Shown: positions 33,677-45,699 of the stretch, piece after piece
Layout of the letters: every line of letters starts with the position of its first letter
Position numbering within the stretch: the stretch's first letter is position 1
Assembly (NCBI RefSeq): GCF_000004195.4
Contig: NC_030681.2
Location: 88,047,681 to 88,111,680, forward strand
DNA from: Xenopus tropicalis
Lineage: Eukaryota > Chordata > Amphibia > Anura > Pipidae
DNA: 64,000 nucleotides
Reading direction: 5' to 3'
Notes under the pieces: model-generated
The model's input: the letters and a program-made list of their open reading frames with translations, nothing else
Told to the model about the DNA's origin: nothing
Database searches by the model: none
Position numbers and translations under genes: made by a program

Positions 33677-36334
33677 CTTCTCAATTTTATGCCATTGCCA
33701 GAAGTTCTTTCACTACTGTAGGGCAGACTGTAACCCCATTCACTACCAGAAGCTCTATCACTTCTATACAACAGGCAATAACCCTTTCACTTCTAGAAGC
33801 TCATACATTCCCAGCCATGCACCCACTTGCACCTACCTGCAAATTACAGCCCTTCCAAAAGATTAAGTATTTTCATATATATTAAATTATTATAGGCAGC
33901 TGGAAGTATGCTCTACACCCCCCCCCCCCCCCCCCCCCCACCACTACTGCCCCTCTTTTAACTCTTCAGGATTATCATTTTAACAATTACATACTCCTCA
34001 CTCCTTGTGCTTTGGTCAGACAAAGCGGTTACTCAGCAAACATATTTCGCTCCCATGGAAAAACACTGTACCCACCTGTGCTGCATCAAAACTTTTTTGG
34101 TTTCAGCCCCAAAATGCTCTACCAATAAAGACTATCTCAGGTGGCAGGGGCTGCTACAGGTGTTTATCTACCAGTGGAGAAACAGCATTGTCTAATATTA
34201 GCCTCAGGCCAATGGCACACAAGCATTCTTTAAGTACATTTCATCTTACTGAAAAGCTCCTAGTTTACTTGAATGTAGAATATATGGCATTTTTGACCCC
34301 AAAATATGCAGAATTGTCAGACCAAAACCTGCCAGATATTGGTTGGGAAGATCCATAGGTAGGTCTGGCAACATAAAATCCTTTTAAATAGGATTTTAGT
34401 TTTTGAAAAGAAAAACACAAGCCTGGGACAGTATCTTTTTAAATAGGAGATAAGAGATAGGCAAGGCATTGTCTGAGAAATGGGATACATAAAAAGGAAA
34501 TATTATCACATCATTTCTCCTATCATAATGCTGTTTTATTTCTGAGCGACATTGGGGCTAATTTACTAACTCAGGAGCTAAACATGCAGTTGTCAATATC
34601 AACCAATAAGCAGTTAGTTATGATTAGTCTACTATGTTAGGAAATATAACATGTACATGTTAAATGTAAATAGTTGTGTTGATCTCTTCGACCTGATTAA
34701 AATGAGAGGTCTGCAATTTCTAGAGGTTGTGTAAGTCAAAAGTTATAACAGTTGAAAGGCTAAGGGTGGGCCGCCAGTCTTGGTGGGGCCCCTGGCAATT
34801 GCTCCTTTTGCCAATTTATTAAAACAGCCCTGGCCCAGATCACATCTGTTAGTCACACCTTTTTATCAATATTATGCAGGACTAGTTTGAGAAAAGGGCA
34901 CAGCACACATGTGCTGGGGCATGTATCATACCTATAGTTCCAATATTTTTAAGGTCTCTTGCTTATCAGACTTAGTACCAAACCAGACCAAACCAGTGTC
35001 CATAGCAGCCATAAAAATGTATGTTATAAGTACCCTCTAGTATGTATTTATATTTAGATTTTTGTAAAGCTTTTTCTGGGTTCCTGCTAAGGTTACAGGA
35101 ATTTTTTTATTTAAATACCAGTATATGTGGGAGTACAGCAGTTGGCAGGCAGCCTGGTTGCTACATACAATACTTTCACAGAGAACAGCAACCTCATTAA
35201 CACTGTTCCATATTCACTGCAGAGGCTGAGTGCTACAGTGCTACAGGCTGAGTTTGTACTCCATGAAACACAGCAGTTAGGAGGGAAAGTTTTAGCTCAA
35301 GCTACTGGGCCATGGGGTATGGCTAACTCTTATTTACTTTAGAAAGATGGGTTTATAAATCCTAATCAAGAATGAAGTAAGGCTGTCCATTTTGATCCTT
35401 TCATCTGCTGGGTCAGTAATTGCATCTTATATAAAGACCTGTGATCTACGGTGTTCACTTAACCCTCTTAACAGTGATATGCATCAGTATGCTATTCTTG
35501 CTATATGCATGTTAAGTATAGATGCAGTTTTATGACTGACCTTGACTGAATGCACCTTTTGTAACTAAATCTATTCAATACTTATTACATTATTTTTCAA
35601 GGCTACTGTAACAATAAGCAGATTTTCTCTTTTCACAGTATGTCATTCTGTCTAAAACCGCTTTAACCAGAATTTTCCATATCTAGTTAGGGCAGAGTAC
35701 ACTCCTGTTGCTGGAGTCCTGGTGTTAGAGAAGCAGGGAGGGGACAGATTGGGACAGGACAGCTATCAAAACACCTGGTGTCACAGGCCTTACCATTTTT
35801 ATTTCTGCTAAGTTTTAAATGCCCACTAGAATCACTAAAACATATTGCCATAGGCTGCACTACTCTTATTTACTTGCACATTTGTTTGTTCAGCTTCAAG
35901 GACGATGCCATATTGTTCTATAGTAGAAGAACCACTTGTCAATTGGCTATAAAAAATTTAATAAAAGCTGAATATTTGGTTAGCTCTTACAAGCTTTTAT
36001 GTTGGAATGGGTGTACTCTTGTTTTACTTACCAAGAAATGCTATATAAAATGGTTTTCAAAATATATACTTGTCCCTATTAGTGGTGAAAATTTTTTAAA
36101 TGTACATAAAATTTAAGTAAACATGCACAAAGATTTTTGCTGAGTTGATTCTTCATAAGGGTTGGTTTGTAAGCCATTTATTTGCAATTGGGTCTTGTTG
36201 AAAATGAAAGTAAGTGTTAGATTGGCCAGACTGGGGATGTAATTGGCCAGCTTGAAATATACTGAAATATATGGACAAACAATCCCTGTTTTGTTTAAAG
36301 GGGATGGCATTTCTTAGTAGCTTAGTGCACAGAA
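33677..36334. other. Intergenic, no gene recognised
   Basis: Frames of 60-117 codons (33633-33866, 34005-34358, 35778-36116) show no family motif and no consistent splice context. A C tract lies at 33918-33939. Confidence 0.4.
33918..33939. repeat. 22-base C homopolymer
   Basis: An uninterrupted run of 22 C, with 22 G on the minus strand. It is a likely site of length error and could support a G-quadruplex. Confidence 0.95.
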
Positions 36335-36912
36335 TGTTTATGGGGCTTATTTATCAGTTTTTGAGTTTGTGAATTTGAGAGTGTTTTTCTAATTCGAATA
36401 AACTCACATTTTAAAGAAATATGAATGCTTGCTTATTTATTAATATGGAAAACTTGTTCGAATTAAAAAACTCAAACTTGAATAAAACTCGAAAAACATG
36501 AAAATCTCAAACTGAAAATATGGCTTGAGTTTGCCATTGACTTCTACATAAACTCACAAGCTTTTAGGGCTCTGGCACATGAAGAGATTAGTCGCCTGTG
36601 ACAAATCTCCCTGTTTGCGGGCGACTAATCTCCCCAAATGCCATCCCACCGGCGAAGATGTAAATCGCCGGTGGGATGGCATACGCGGCGGCGCAATTTC
36701 AGTGAAATTGCGGAAGTTGCCTTGAGAGGAAACTTCTGCGATTTCACTGATTTACATCTTCGCCGATGGGATGGAATTTCGGGGAGATTAGTCGCCCGTG
36801 AACAGGGAGATTTGTCGTGGGCGACATTCGTTTTTGTGTTTTTTGCACTTAATAAATATCAGACATTCGAGTTCTTGAACCATAAGTCGATTTTGGGTGT
36901 AAAAATCAATCT
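36335..36912. mobile_element. AT-rich MITE split by a Harbinger-type MITE
   Basis: The left part (ggggcttatttatcagtttt to acataaactcacaagctttt) and the right part (tttgcacttaataaatatca onward) belong to one AT-rich element rich in TTTGAG/CTCAAA words. It includes gccattgacttctacat, shared with 52029-52458. The right terminus is poorly defined. Confidence 0.65.
36567..36825. mobile_element. Harbinger-type MITE, right end lost, nested
   Basis: Starts after TTA (36564-36566) with GGGCTCTGGCACATGAAGAG. The interior has catcccaccggcgaagatgt and its complement. It stops at gtcgtgggcgac without the final TAATCTCCCCGTGTGCC arm, so about 25-30 bp of the right end is missing. Confidence 0.85.
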
Positions 36913-38964
36913 TTAACACTGTTAAATCATCCCCTTAAATATGTACATGTCTAACCAGGCACGTCAATATAGCACAGATAGAGTACAAAATTAAATTCTA
37001 GTTTCCTCTATTGGTGAATTTTAGCATTACACCCAATATTTTATCACTTGTATTTGAAATAATATCTATGCACATTACTCAGAACCAAAAAAAAAAAAGG
37101 ATTACTTAAATGTAAAAGTGGACCCAGGAAAAATATGCTCTTTGGTGGGCCACCACAGGACCAAGAAATTTGTGAAAGAACTAAACTCAAAGAGGTATAC
37201 TTGAATATAAATTCAGAGTAGGGGGCACATTTACTAAAGGTTTTTGATAGAAATGTCCCCTATGTAAAAATGTTGCAATATAGAATTAACATGAAAATAT
37301 AAATTAAAATAATAAATAAAATATTATATAATAACACTTCAGTCAAAATTTATACCAGGCAGATGGTGGGCCCTCTGTTCTGCTGTGCCAAAGGGTTATT
37401 TGATCCATACCTAGACCTGGAATTTTATGACCAAGGACAGGCTTCCAGTATAATTTAAAACAAAGGGTTAAACTTAAAGTGTCTTTTTACAACCTGAAGT
37501 ACTCTGTCACTATGTAAGCTCACCTGGCAATCTTATGTTTTCTGGGGTTTGATTGCTTATTAGTCAATTTTTTAAATCAAAGACAAACAGGAGAGCAGCG
37601 ACACCTACTGGATTTTACTGTGTATAGCTTCAGCCTTCTGAAGACTACCTTGGTGCAACCTAATTCCAGTTACACAAGAATTTGTAACACCATTTTGGAT
37701 AGTGGCATTATTTTTTCTTTAGATATCCAGCCCCTTCCCTCAGCACACTAGCTGATTTGTTGATTAATCAAACATGTAGTAAGGATAGTACATTGTACTT
37801 CCTTCATTGGCCCTTTAGAAACAACTGGCACTCAAGTTTTTGCAAAATATGTGACATGGCTAGAAGTGACATCATGGAAACCCTTCCTTCAATCCCACAA
37901 CGAGAACCTTTCTGTAAGAGAGACACATAAATCAAATGCTATACAGGAAGTTACAGCTCACTTGAGCTATGGCATAGTAACCAGCATCTGGGGCTTATTT
38001 ACCAACACTAGGCAAATTAAGCCACAGTGACCAATCAGTGATTAGCTTTTTTTAGCCAGCAGAAATGAAAGCAAACAGGTGCAAATTTGGGCCAGTATCT
38101 AAAATAGCCAGTAACATTTACTGAGTGGTGCATAGCACATTGAACCCCACCATGGATAACACTTTTCTTGTCCTTTAAAACACAGCTAATTATTTTTGAT
38201 GGCCCTTGGAAACAGGCTCTATGTTGTTACTTGAGGATAGTTAGAGCTAGCGGTAGTACAGATGTTCGCAGTGGTGATCCTGTCTGATGAGTATCTATGC
38301 TGCCAGCTGATGATTAGGGTACTGACCTTTTGAGCATCGGGCAGGTACAAATGTTAAACACATTCTTTTTACATTTTATGATGTTCCTGGTTCTTTACCC
38401 ATCCCACAGATAGAAAAGATAAGATTAACAAACATTTGCAAATATACTTTTGTTCAATCCATTTCTAAATGTGCCTGCTTAATATACATTTCTTTAAAGA
38501 AACAAACCTTTTTTTGTTGGTTAGATATTTTTACCAAATATATAGCAGAACAATGCTGCCACCTTGTGAATTCATTTGTAAGAAACCAGACTACGATAAT
38601 TCTAATTCCAGTTATGAAGACTTACCATGTAAAGTCAGACCAAAAGTGATCCAGGATGTGTCTAAATTGGGCGTCCACTGAAGTGACCCTACCTATCACT
38701 GGTACGGAGTGCCAGTGTGTTTTCATATAGTTGGTTAGCTAAACATCATTTAAAAAATGCACTTATTCATGTTTTTCTATAGTGCTAAATGTACATGCTT
38801 ACAATACATTAATATCTTACACAGGAACAATAACAATTATATAAAGTCATATTATATATAAGTTTTCACATGTTAGAATACTTATAATATATATAATATT
38901 TTATGATATAAAATTCAGCAAATTAGGCTTTTAAAGGTACATGTTCTCCAGACAATAGGGCATA
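36913..38964. other. Intergenic, no gene recognised
   Basis: Repeat hints only: a ggggcacatttactaaaggt MITE end at 37223 and ggggcttatttaccaacact at about 37990. The 70-codon frame at 38469-38681 follows an acceptor-like atatagcag but matches no family I know. Confidence 0.4.
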
Positions 38965-39700
38965 TTCAGTGCTGGATTTCACTTTGCGGCGCCCAAAGGC
39001 CACCTCATTCTCCGCCCCCCCCCCCCCAGAAGGTTTTTGCACGTCCCGTCCCCAGTGCTCCATATGTGAGCATATTTTACTTGTGGGTGGGCTGCATGCC
39101 GCCCCTAAATTTATGCCGCCCTAGGCATCCGTATTGATGCAGGCATTAAGGGAACCATGGAACTACCACTTTGTCATGAGGTAGTGATTGCTCCAGGGTT
39201 TCCCTGTTAGGGTGCAGTGGCATCGGATTTGCACATCCCATCCCCAGTGGTCCGTATGTGAGCACATTTTACTTGCGGCTGGGCAGCATGTTGCCCCTAA
39301 ATTTATGCTGCCCTTGCCAAAAATCTGGGCCTGGGCATATTCAATTACCTAGATGCTATGTTTTTTGCACCGATTTTTTCCAGAGTTCTGGCATTAATGC
39401 AGACGCAAACTGGTGACTCTCCTGACACAACTGTGTCCGATTCACCAAAATTGATGCAACTGCACATGCACTATGTCACAAATCGGGCACAGTTACCTGA
39501 ATATTTTCTTGATCTGAATGTCATCTTTTCCATTGTTGACTCCCTTCATTTCCGGTGTTCTCTGTGCAAATGATGTCTGTGTTGGAATCTTTATGTGTAC
39601 ATATTCTCTCCCTATTGACACAGGAAACCATGGGGCTTCCACTTGCTCAGGAACTAGCGGTAGCTCCAGGGTTTCCCTGTTAGGGTGCAGCAGCAACAGA
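38965..39700. repeat. Locally duplicated repeat block
   Basis: One module, with catatgtgagcatattttact and gcccctaaatttatgc(c/t)gccct, occurs at 39035-39122 and again at 39228-39316. A second module, ctccagggtttccctgttag, occurs near 39192 and 39665. The order suggests a duplicated composite of about 190 and 470 bp. A C run of about 14 lies at 39016-39029. Confidence 0.7.
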
Positions 39701-40038
39701 TTCAGAACACAAGGAAGGAAGGACTGAGCAGTGCTGAGTGTAATTATATTGATGTGCGAAGAGTGCAGTTTGACACAAGTACCTTTAATGAAATTGCTTT
39801 TAGGTGCAACTCAATGCAGGAAAAAACTGCTTAATGTGCTTGCAGACAATAAATGAGAACTAATGCATTTACTGCTGGATGGCTACTTGCCAGGTCCAGA
39901 TATAGATTTAAAATAGGCCTGGCATTTCAAGTACACAGAGGCCTAAACAGCCCCCACCAGCCCAATATATAGTGACTGACTATGGCATCATACAACTCCC
40001 CCTCATGGCAAACAGACTGTGCTTTTTTAAAATAAGCA
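39701..40038. other. No recognisable feature
   Basis: Includes agtacacagaggcctaaaca and cccccaccagcccaatatat, also present near 6008-6045 (agtacacagaggcccaagca), so part of this is a diverged interspersed repeat. Confidence 0.4.
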
Positions 40039-40123
40039 TTAAAGGGCAAGGAAACGCAAAGTCACTTGGGGGTACCAAAATGTTAGGCACCCCCAAGTGA
40101 CTTTACCTTTCTTTCTCCTTTAA
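40039..40123. mobile_element. 85-bp T2-type micro-MITE
   Basis: TTAAAGGGCAAGGAAACGCA to ctttctttctcctttaa, with TTAA at both edges. The arms include AAAGTCACTTGGGGGT and its complement, so the element is essentially one hairpin. A left end of the same type is at 45039-45090. Confidence 0.9.
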
Positions 40124-40735
40124 GTAGGATTCTGTTAATATAAAAGATGGTTATTAATTATTCTTCTGCCTGTTTTTTTTAACCATAGAGTTTTTATTGA
40201 GAGATAGATTACAGACAGGTTTTCAATCAGGTCATCAAAAGAGAAATCTTTTAAAACAAAAGCAGGTATCAGTCATTTATCACATGAACAGTAGTTATTG
40301 GTGATTCTCATTGTAGTATTACATACCCTGCGCATCTGTTTCACTATTTTTGTGCTTTAATGATGCTAACTTTAACCAATAAATTATCTAAAACAAAATC
40401 TGTGCATTGCTTCCACTTATTTGTTAAATCTTCGAAGGTGAGGGGATGGAAAGAATTTGGATCTGTAGTAATGGGGGGGGATTCAGTACCAGAATGCCAG
40501 TACCAGAACAGCATAGAGGGCCTTGGCATGTGTTTGCTCTTCTATTCGAGAGGGGAGGGTTTGTACGGTTTTAGGTGATTTTTTGTGTGGAGGGGTGCCA
40601 ATATAGTTGTGTAAGAAGCATTTAGAAAGAGGTGTGAATGTAATTCTAGCAGTTCAGGATCAAAATGGACTACCAGGGGGTCTTCTGAGGGCTCCAGCCT
40701 GGGACTGTTCCCATCAGCCCAACCTTATTTAGGGT
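40124..40735. other. No recognisable feature 5' of the CR1 element
   Basis: Unique-looking sequence. Two opposing frames at 40344-40578 lack motifs. Confidence 0.4.
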
Positions 40736-42415
40736 GTGGCCCCATTGAGTTATAATAACAATATGGTTACAGCGGATACAGAAAAGGCAGATGTGCTTAA
40801 CCAGTTCTTTTCTTCTGTGTATACAGTAGAGGAGCCAGTGGGCCAAGTCCCACCCAATAGCTTCACTGTTGCCTCAGCTCCAACTACACAGTGGTTGGCA
40901 CAGGATATGGTGCTTAAAGGGTTACACACGATAAATGTAAACAAGGCACCTGGGCCAGATGGAATACACCCTCGGGTACTGAGAGAGCTAGGGGCAGAAT
41001 TGCAGTGGCCCTTGTTTCTGATATTCTCAGACTCTCTTTCATCAGGTATGGTACCTAGGGATTGGAAGAAGGCGAATGTCATTCCCATATTTAAAAAGGG
41101 AGTAAGATCTCAGCCTGGCAATTATAGGCCTGTAAGTTTGACATCCGTGGTGGGCAAGTTATTTGAAGGCTTGTTAAGGGATCACATTCAAAATTATGTA
41201 GTGGAGAATGCCATTATGAGCAGTAATCAGCATGGCTTTATGAAGGACAGGTCATGTCAGACCAATTTAATTGCTTTTTATGATGAGGTAAGTAAGAAGC
41301 TGGATAGTGGGGATGCAGTAGATATAATTTATTTGGATTTTGCCAAAGCATTTGATACCGTTCCCCACAAACGACTGCTTTCTAAGCTAAGGTCTATTGG
41401 TCTTAGTGAAGTCATTTGCACATGGATAGAAAACTGGCTACAGGATCGGGTACAGAGGGTGGTTGTTAATGGTACATTCTCTACTTGGAATAAGGTCCTC
41501 AGTGGGGTCCCTCAGGGTTCTGTACTGGGTCCACTTTTGTTTAATTTGTTCATAAATGACTTAGGGGAGGGTATTATGAGTAATGTATCAGTGTTTGCAG
41601 ATGACACAAAACTCTGCAGACCAGTCAATTCTATCCAGGATGTGACATCCCTGCAGCAGGATCTTGACCAACTGGCAATCTGGGCAGCTAAGTGGCAGAT
41701 GAGATTTAATGTGGATAAATGTAAGGTCATGCACCTGGGATGTAAAAATATGCAAGCCCCGTATACCCTTAATGGGACTGCACTAGGCAAATCCATAATG
41801 GAGAAGGACCTTGGAGTCCTTGTAGATAATAAACTTGGCTGTAGCAAGCAATGCCAGGCAGCAGCTGCAAGGGCAAACAAGGTTTTGAGCTGTATTAAAA
41901 GGGGTATAGATTCACGGGAGGAGGGGGTTATTCTTCCCCTTTACAGAGCGCTGGTAAGGCCCCATCTAGAATATGCTGTTCAGTTTTGGTCTCCAGTGCT
42001 CAAACGGGACATTATTGAGTTAGAGAGGGTCCAGAGAAGGGCAACTAAGCTGGTAAAGGGTATGGAAAGTCTCAGTTATGAAGAAAGACTGGCCAAGTTG
42101 GGTCTGTTTACACTGGAGAAGAGACACTTAAGAGGTGACATGATAACTATGTATAAATATATAAAGGGATCATATAATAACCTCTCTAATGTTTTATTTA
42201 CCAGTAGGTCCTTCCAACGGACACGAGGGCACCCACTTCGTTTAGAAGAAGGGAGGTTCCATTTAAATATTCGGAAAGGATTTTTTACTGTGAGAGCTGT
42301 GAAGTTGTGGAATTCCCTCCCCGAATCAGTCGTGCTGGCTGATACATTATATAACTTTAAGAAGGGGCTGGATGGATTCTTAGCAAGTGAGGGAATACAG
42401 GGGTATGGGAGATAG
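40736..42415 (+). CDS. CR1-clade LINE reverse transcriptase, 5'-truncated, open frame
   Basis: A 559-residue open frame. RT motifs in order: KAPGPDGIHP at 70-79, NVIPIFKKG at 114-122, NYRPVSLTS at 129-137, YLDFAKAFDTVPH at 199-211 (first catalytic Asp), SGVPQGSVLGP at 256-266 and the catalytic FADD at 287-290. The C-terminal thumb and connector region with RPHLEY and RRATKLVKG follows to a normal stop. The apurinic endonuclease domain and ORF1 are absent, so this is only the 3' half of ORF2, and the first nine codons are probably flanking DNA. No internal stop or frameshift, which suggests a young insertion. The family copies itself by target-primed reverse transcription; this copy cannot nick DNA by itself. 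Confidence 0.95.
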   Translation: MAPLSYNNNMVTADTEKADVLNQFFSSVYTVEEPVGQVPPNSFTVASAPTTQWLAQDMVLKGLHTINVNKAPGPDGIHPRVLRELGAELQWPLFLIFSDSLSSGMVPRDWKKANVIPIFKKGVRSQPGNYRPVSLTSVVGKLFEGLLRDHIQNYVVENAIMSSNQHGFMKDRSCQTNLIAFYDEVSKKLDSGDAVDIIYLDFAKAFDTVPHKRLLSKLRSIGLSEVICTWIENWLQDRVQRVVVNGTFSTWNKVLSGVPQGSVLGPLLFNLFINDLGEGIMSNVSVFADDTKLCRPVNSIQDVTSLQQDLDQLAIWAAKWQMRFNVDKCKVMHLGCKNMQAPYTLNGTALGKSIMEKDLGVLVDNKLGCSKQCQAAAARANKVLSCIKRGIDSREEGVILPLYRALVRPHLEYAVQFWSPVLKRDIIELERVQRRATKLVKGMESLSYEERLAKLGLFTLEKRHLRGDMITMYKYIKGSYNNLSNVLFTSRSFQRTRGHPLRLEEGRFHLNIRKGFFTVRAVKLWNSLPESVVLADTLYNFKKGLDGFLASEGIQGYGR

Positions 42416-42672
42416 CTCTCAGTACAAGTGAGGGAATACAGGGTTATGGGAGATAGCTCTTAGTACTAGTTGATCCAGGGACTGGTCCGATTGCCATCTT
42501 GGAGTCAGGAAGGAATTTTTTCCCCTCTGCGGCAAATTAGAGAGGCTTCAGATGGGGGTTTTTTGCCTTCCTCTGGATCAACTAGTAGTTAGGCAGGTTA
42601 TATATAGGCATTATGGTTGAACTTGATGGACATATGTCTTTTTTCAACCCAACTTACTATGTTACTATGTTA
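40738..42672 (+). mobile_element. CR1-clade non-LTR retrotransposon, 5'-truncated
   Basis: Covers the RT frame plus a 3' UTR with agttgatccagggactggtc, ggttgaacttgatggacata and a tail made of TTACTATG 8-bp units (42652-42672). CR1 elements end in short tandem repeats rather than poly(A). A 40-bp segment, agtgagggaatacaggg(g/t)tatgggagatagctct, is tandemly duplicated across the stop codon (42387-42467). The exact 5' limit is uncertain by about 20 bp. Confidence 0.9.
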
Positions 42673-43043
42673 TTTCCACCATAGGCCGATGTAAAAAAAA
42701 CTAAATCTCTGGTGAATCCTAGAAAACCCAGTTCAACACTATTAGCAAATGACACAAGAGCTCATTTACCAGTGCAAGTGAGTACAAGTTACATTTTAAC
42801 CCAAAAAGCAGCAATGCAGCATCAAGGAATGATGTACCTGACACAATTGTGCCAAATGCTCTAAACTTAATGCAGTTTGAGTGCATATGCTTTGACACAA
42901 TTTTGCTAAAAATCTTCAGTGTTCAAATGTCTTAATTTTTGGCACTCCTGGTCAAAATTATGCCTGTGCCTGATTCTTTAGTTGCAAGATTGCTGTTTTA
43001 ATTGATGCAAGCCACTGAGGGAATCCTGGAGTTATGGGTACCT
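42673..43043. other. Diverged repeat, unclassified
   Basis: Words such as cctgacacaattgtgccaaa recall sequence at 39415-39480 (cctgacacaactgtgtccga), so an old interspersed family is likely. Confidence 0.4.
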
Positions 43044-43500
43044 TTAAACAAGAAAGAAAGGTAAAAACTAAGTAAGCTTTATCAGAAAGGTCTATGTAAA
43101 TACAGCCATAAGCACTCACAGAAATACTGCACTGACATCTCCGTCAAAAGATTTGTTGTGTCTGTAATTCATGTGCCAGAGACAAACAGCTCTTTGCTCT
43201 CTCCCCTTTTCTGCTCCCCCAAGAATGATAGGAACTCCCTCCACCCTTAGGAATGTGGATCTGAGCCAATCAGCAGGAAGCTGACTCACAGTCTTACTAA
43301 CTGAGCTTCACTGTTCACTTGGTCTCGTCTCGGTGCAGGAGTGTGGCATTATGGGAACTTTCTTTACACAGCTCAGCGTTTTTTCTTCCTGTTTGGCTTC
43401 TGATCATCTGAACAGGTGAAATATGGGGAGACTTAAGGGCACTATTGAGAGAACTGAAGGTATGCCTGCAGCTTGAGATTAACTCTTTATTAGCCTTACA
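43044..43500. mobile_element. Partial T2-type MITE related to 54312-54832
   Basis: Shares gcattatgggaactttcttt, gctcagcgttttttcttcct and gagaactgaaggtatgcctg with 54680-54800. The TTAA termini are not preserved. Confidence 0.7.
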
Positions 43501-45038
43501 AGACTTGCTAGGGATTCCACAGAGGCAGTATTAACAGACACCTGATAAGAACCTACTCTGGGTTTCCATACCATGAAAAACAGTTTTCTTTTTTTTTTTT
43601 AGAATTTCTCATTATGTGAAGAAATATCAGAATGCAACAGGCCATACCAATGCAGGCAATGCAATGTTAAGGTCAAATGTATAGAGGTGCCGGATTTCAT
43701 CAGGTGGTACTGTCAGGCCATGGCGATTCTGGGGCTGCTGCCGGCCGATGCTGCCCCCTCTCTCCTGCAACGTGCTTACAACTTAAGCATTGGAGCGGGT
43801 CCAGAGGGAGCCGCACCAGTAGTGAAGAGAATGCTATAATGCTCTCTGCACTACCAGAGTGAATTTTCACCTTGTCTCATGGCAGGAGTGGGGTTCAGGA
43901 CATGCAGAAGCTATTTAGAGGCCTGGCCAGCCCAGGGCCAACCAGAACAGGAGCCCATCTGTGTATTCCAGTATTCCAGCTGAACAATCTGACCCTACGT
44001 GAAATATATATCTCTCCCCATCTCACGCCCCCTGCACAGAATCAGCCAGGCACTACTAAAATCAACTTCTAGAAAACTCAGTAGAAGTGATGAGCAAATT
44101 TTTTCACCAGGCATGGATTCATTGTGAAATTCCGCATACCGCCATTGGCAAATGTTGTGCGGTAGATGCATTTCACAAATTTTTCACCATTTTGCATATT
44201 TTTCAGCAAAGCAAAATGGTACAGATTCTCTTACTACGATTTAATTCACTGTGAATTTACATTTATTGTGCCATTCAACATAGGGATGACCCTGTATTGA
44301 GTGTAAGTTACATAGGTTTAAACATCCATGGTCCCACACATTTAAATACATAATTAAAGATAAACAAAATGCAGGAACACAGATAGGAACTACATTTACA
44401 CATTAATCCCCATGAAGTGAAAATATTGAATAAAGTGCTGGACTCCATTAAAGTCCATTTGATTACATTAGAGTCCATTACCAACTTCAAGGCTGGACTT
44501 AGGCCAATTGGACCTATTGGACCCAATAGGGCCCCACACCCATGGGGCCCCACATCAGCATGAATAAGCACATAATTCTCTCCAGTCCACCCCCACCAAC
44601 GATTGCCTGACAATGCAGCTATGTGTTCTGGGACATTAAACACAAAGTAGGCACTGCGTTCATACTGCTATCCCAGAGTCTTGAGGGGCCAATAATCACT
44701 GTCTCACACTGTATATGTAGTATGTTTGGTGTGTTAGTGCCCAGTGCTTGGGGGCCACATTGTGCCAAGGAATGTTGGGGGTCAATGAAACAAGAAAAAG
44801 AGAGGTGATAAGGCAGGGTTACATCATCAGTCACAGAGAGAGAGAGAGGCAGGGACTATTTGTCTGGTTCCACTTCTGTAACCAGAAAGTGCAAACAAAA
44901 TCTGCTCCAACACGCGGTGAGTAGTAGCCATCTCCGTACAGATATATATATATATATAGATCAACAAGTTACACTGACACTTATAAATTGCTGCTAAATA
45001 AAAAGCTTACAATTAAGATATTTACTTTAATTGGTACT
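43501..45038. other. Intergenic, no gene recognised
   Basis: A degenerate MITE is likely at 44087-44280 (gtgatgagcaaattttttca). A short (TA) run lies at 44941-44957. Several frames of 60-111 codons on both strands show no motif. Confidence 0.4.
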
Positions 45039-45090
45039 TTAAAGGAAAAGGAAAGTCACAATCACTGGGGGATGCCAAAAGTTAGGTTGG
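45039..45090. mobile_element. Left end of a T2-type MITE
   Basis: TTAAAGGAAAAGGAAAGTCA then caatcactgggggatgccaa matches the first half of 40039-40123. No right terminus identified. Confidence 0.7.
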
Positions 45091-45699
45091 GGAACACAGG
45101 AAGTACAGACAATAGCAGACGTAAGCCTGCTATTACCTGGGAGATCAATACCCAGGAGCCACTCATACACTACAACCCCCCACATACAGTATAAATGCTG
45201 CAGCATGTAGAATCTATGATCTGTGGCACTTACTTAAAGGGTTGACATTTGTGTTTTATCTACTTTATATTAATTAATCTAAGCAGATACAGTGACATAC
45301 AGTATATAATAAATCCCAGAGGTTATATTTTATTATGATTATGAATTTCCTTCCTCTGATATAATGTATACCATCTCCTGTAGACTTGATTTAATCAAGG
45401 CTTGTCATGTGATGATGTGAATGCATAAAGCATCCAGTGTCCATTACCTAATGACCATATATACGACTTCAGCATCACAACTAAGTCATCATAATATGAT
45501 ATAAAGAATATTATAATTGGATGATAAAGTTGATGTGGAGAACCAGAGATAAGTATGAAAAACTGAGCCACACTCTCACATAGATAATAAGTATAGGGAG
45601 GCTGTGAATACCCATACTATCCTTTTTTAATTTTATGCAGGGAGGGGAAGGAGTCCTGACCCTGTGAGCTGACAGGAAGAAAGGCCTTCAGAGGAAGTC

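Noticed and set aside
38469..38681. Possible terminal exon after an acceptor-like atatagcag
   Set aside because: The translated tail matches no family I know, and no partner exon was found. Kept only as an observation.
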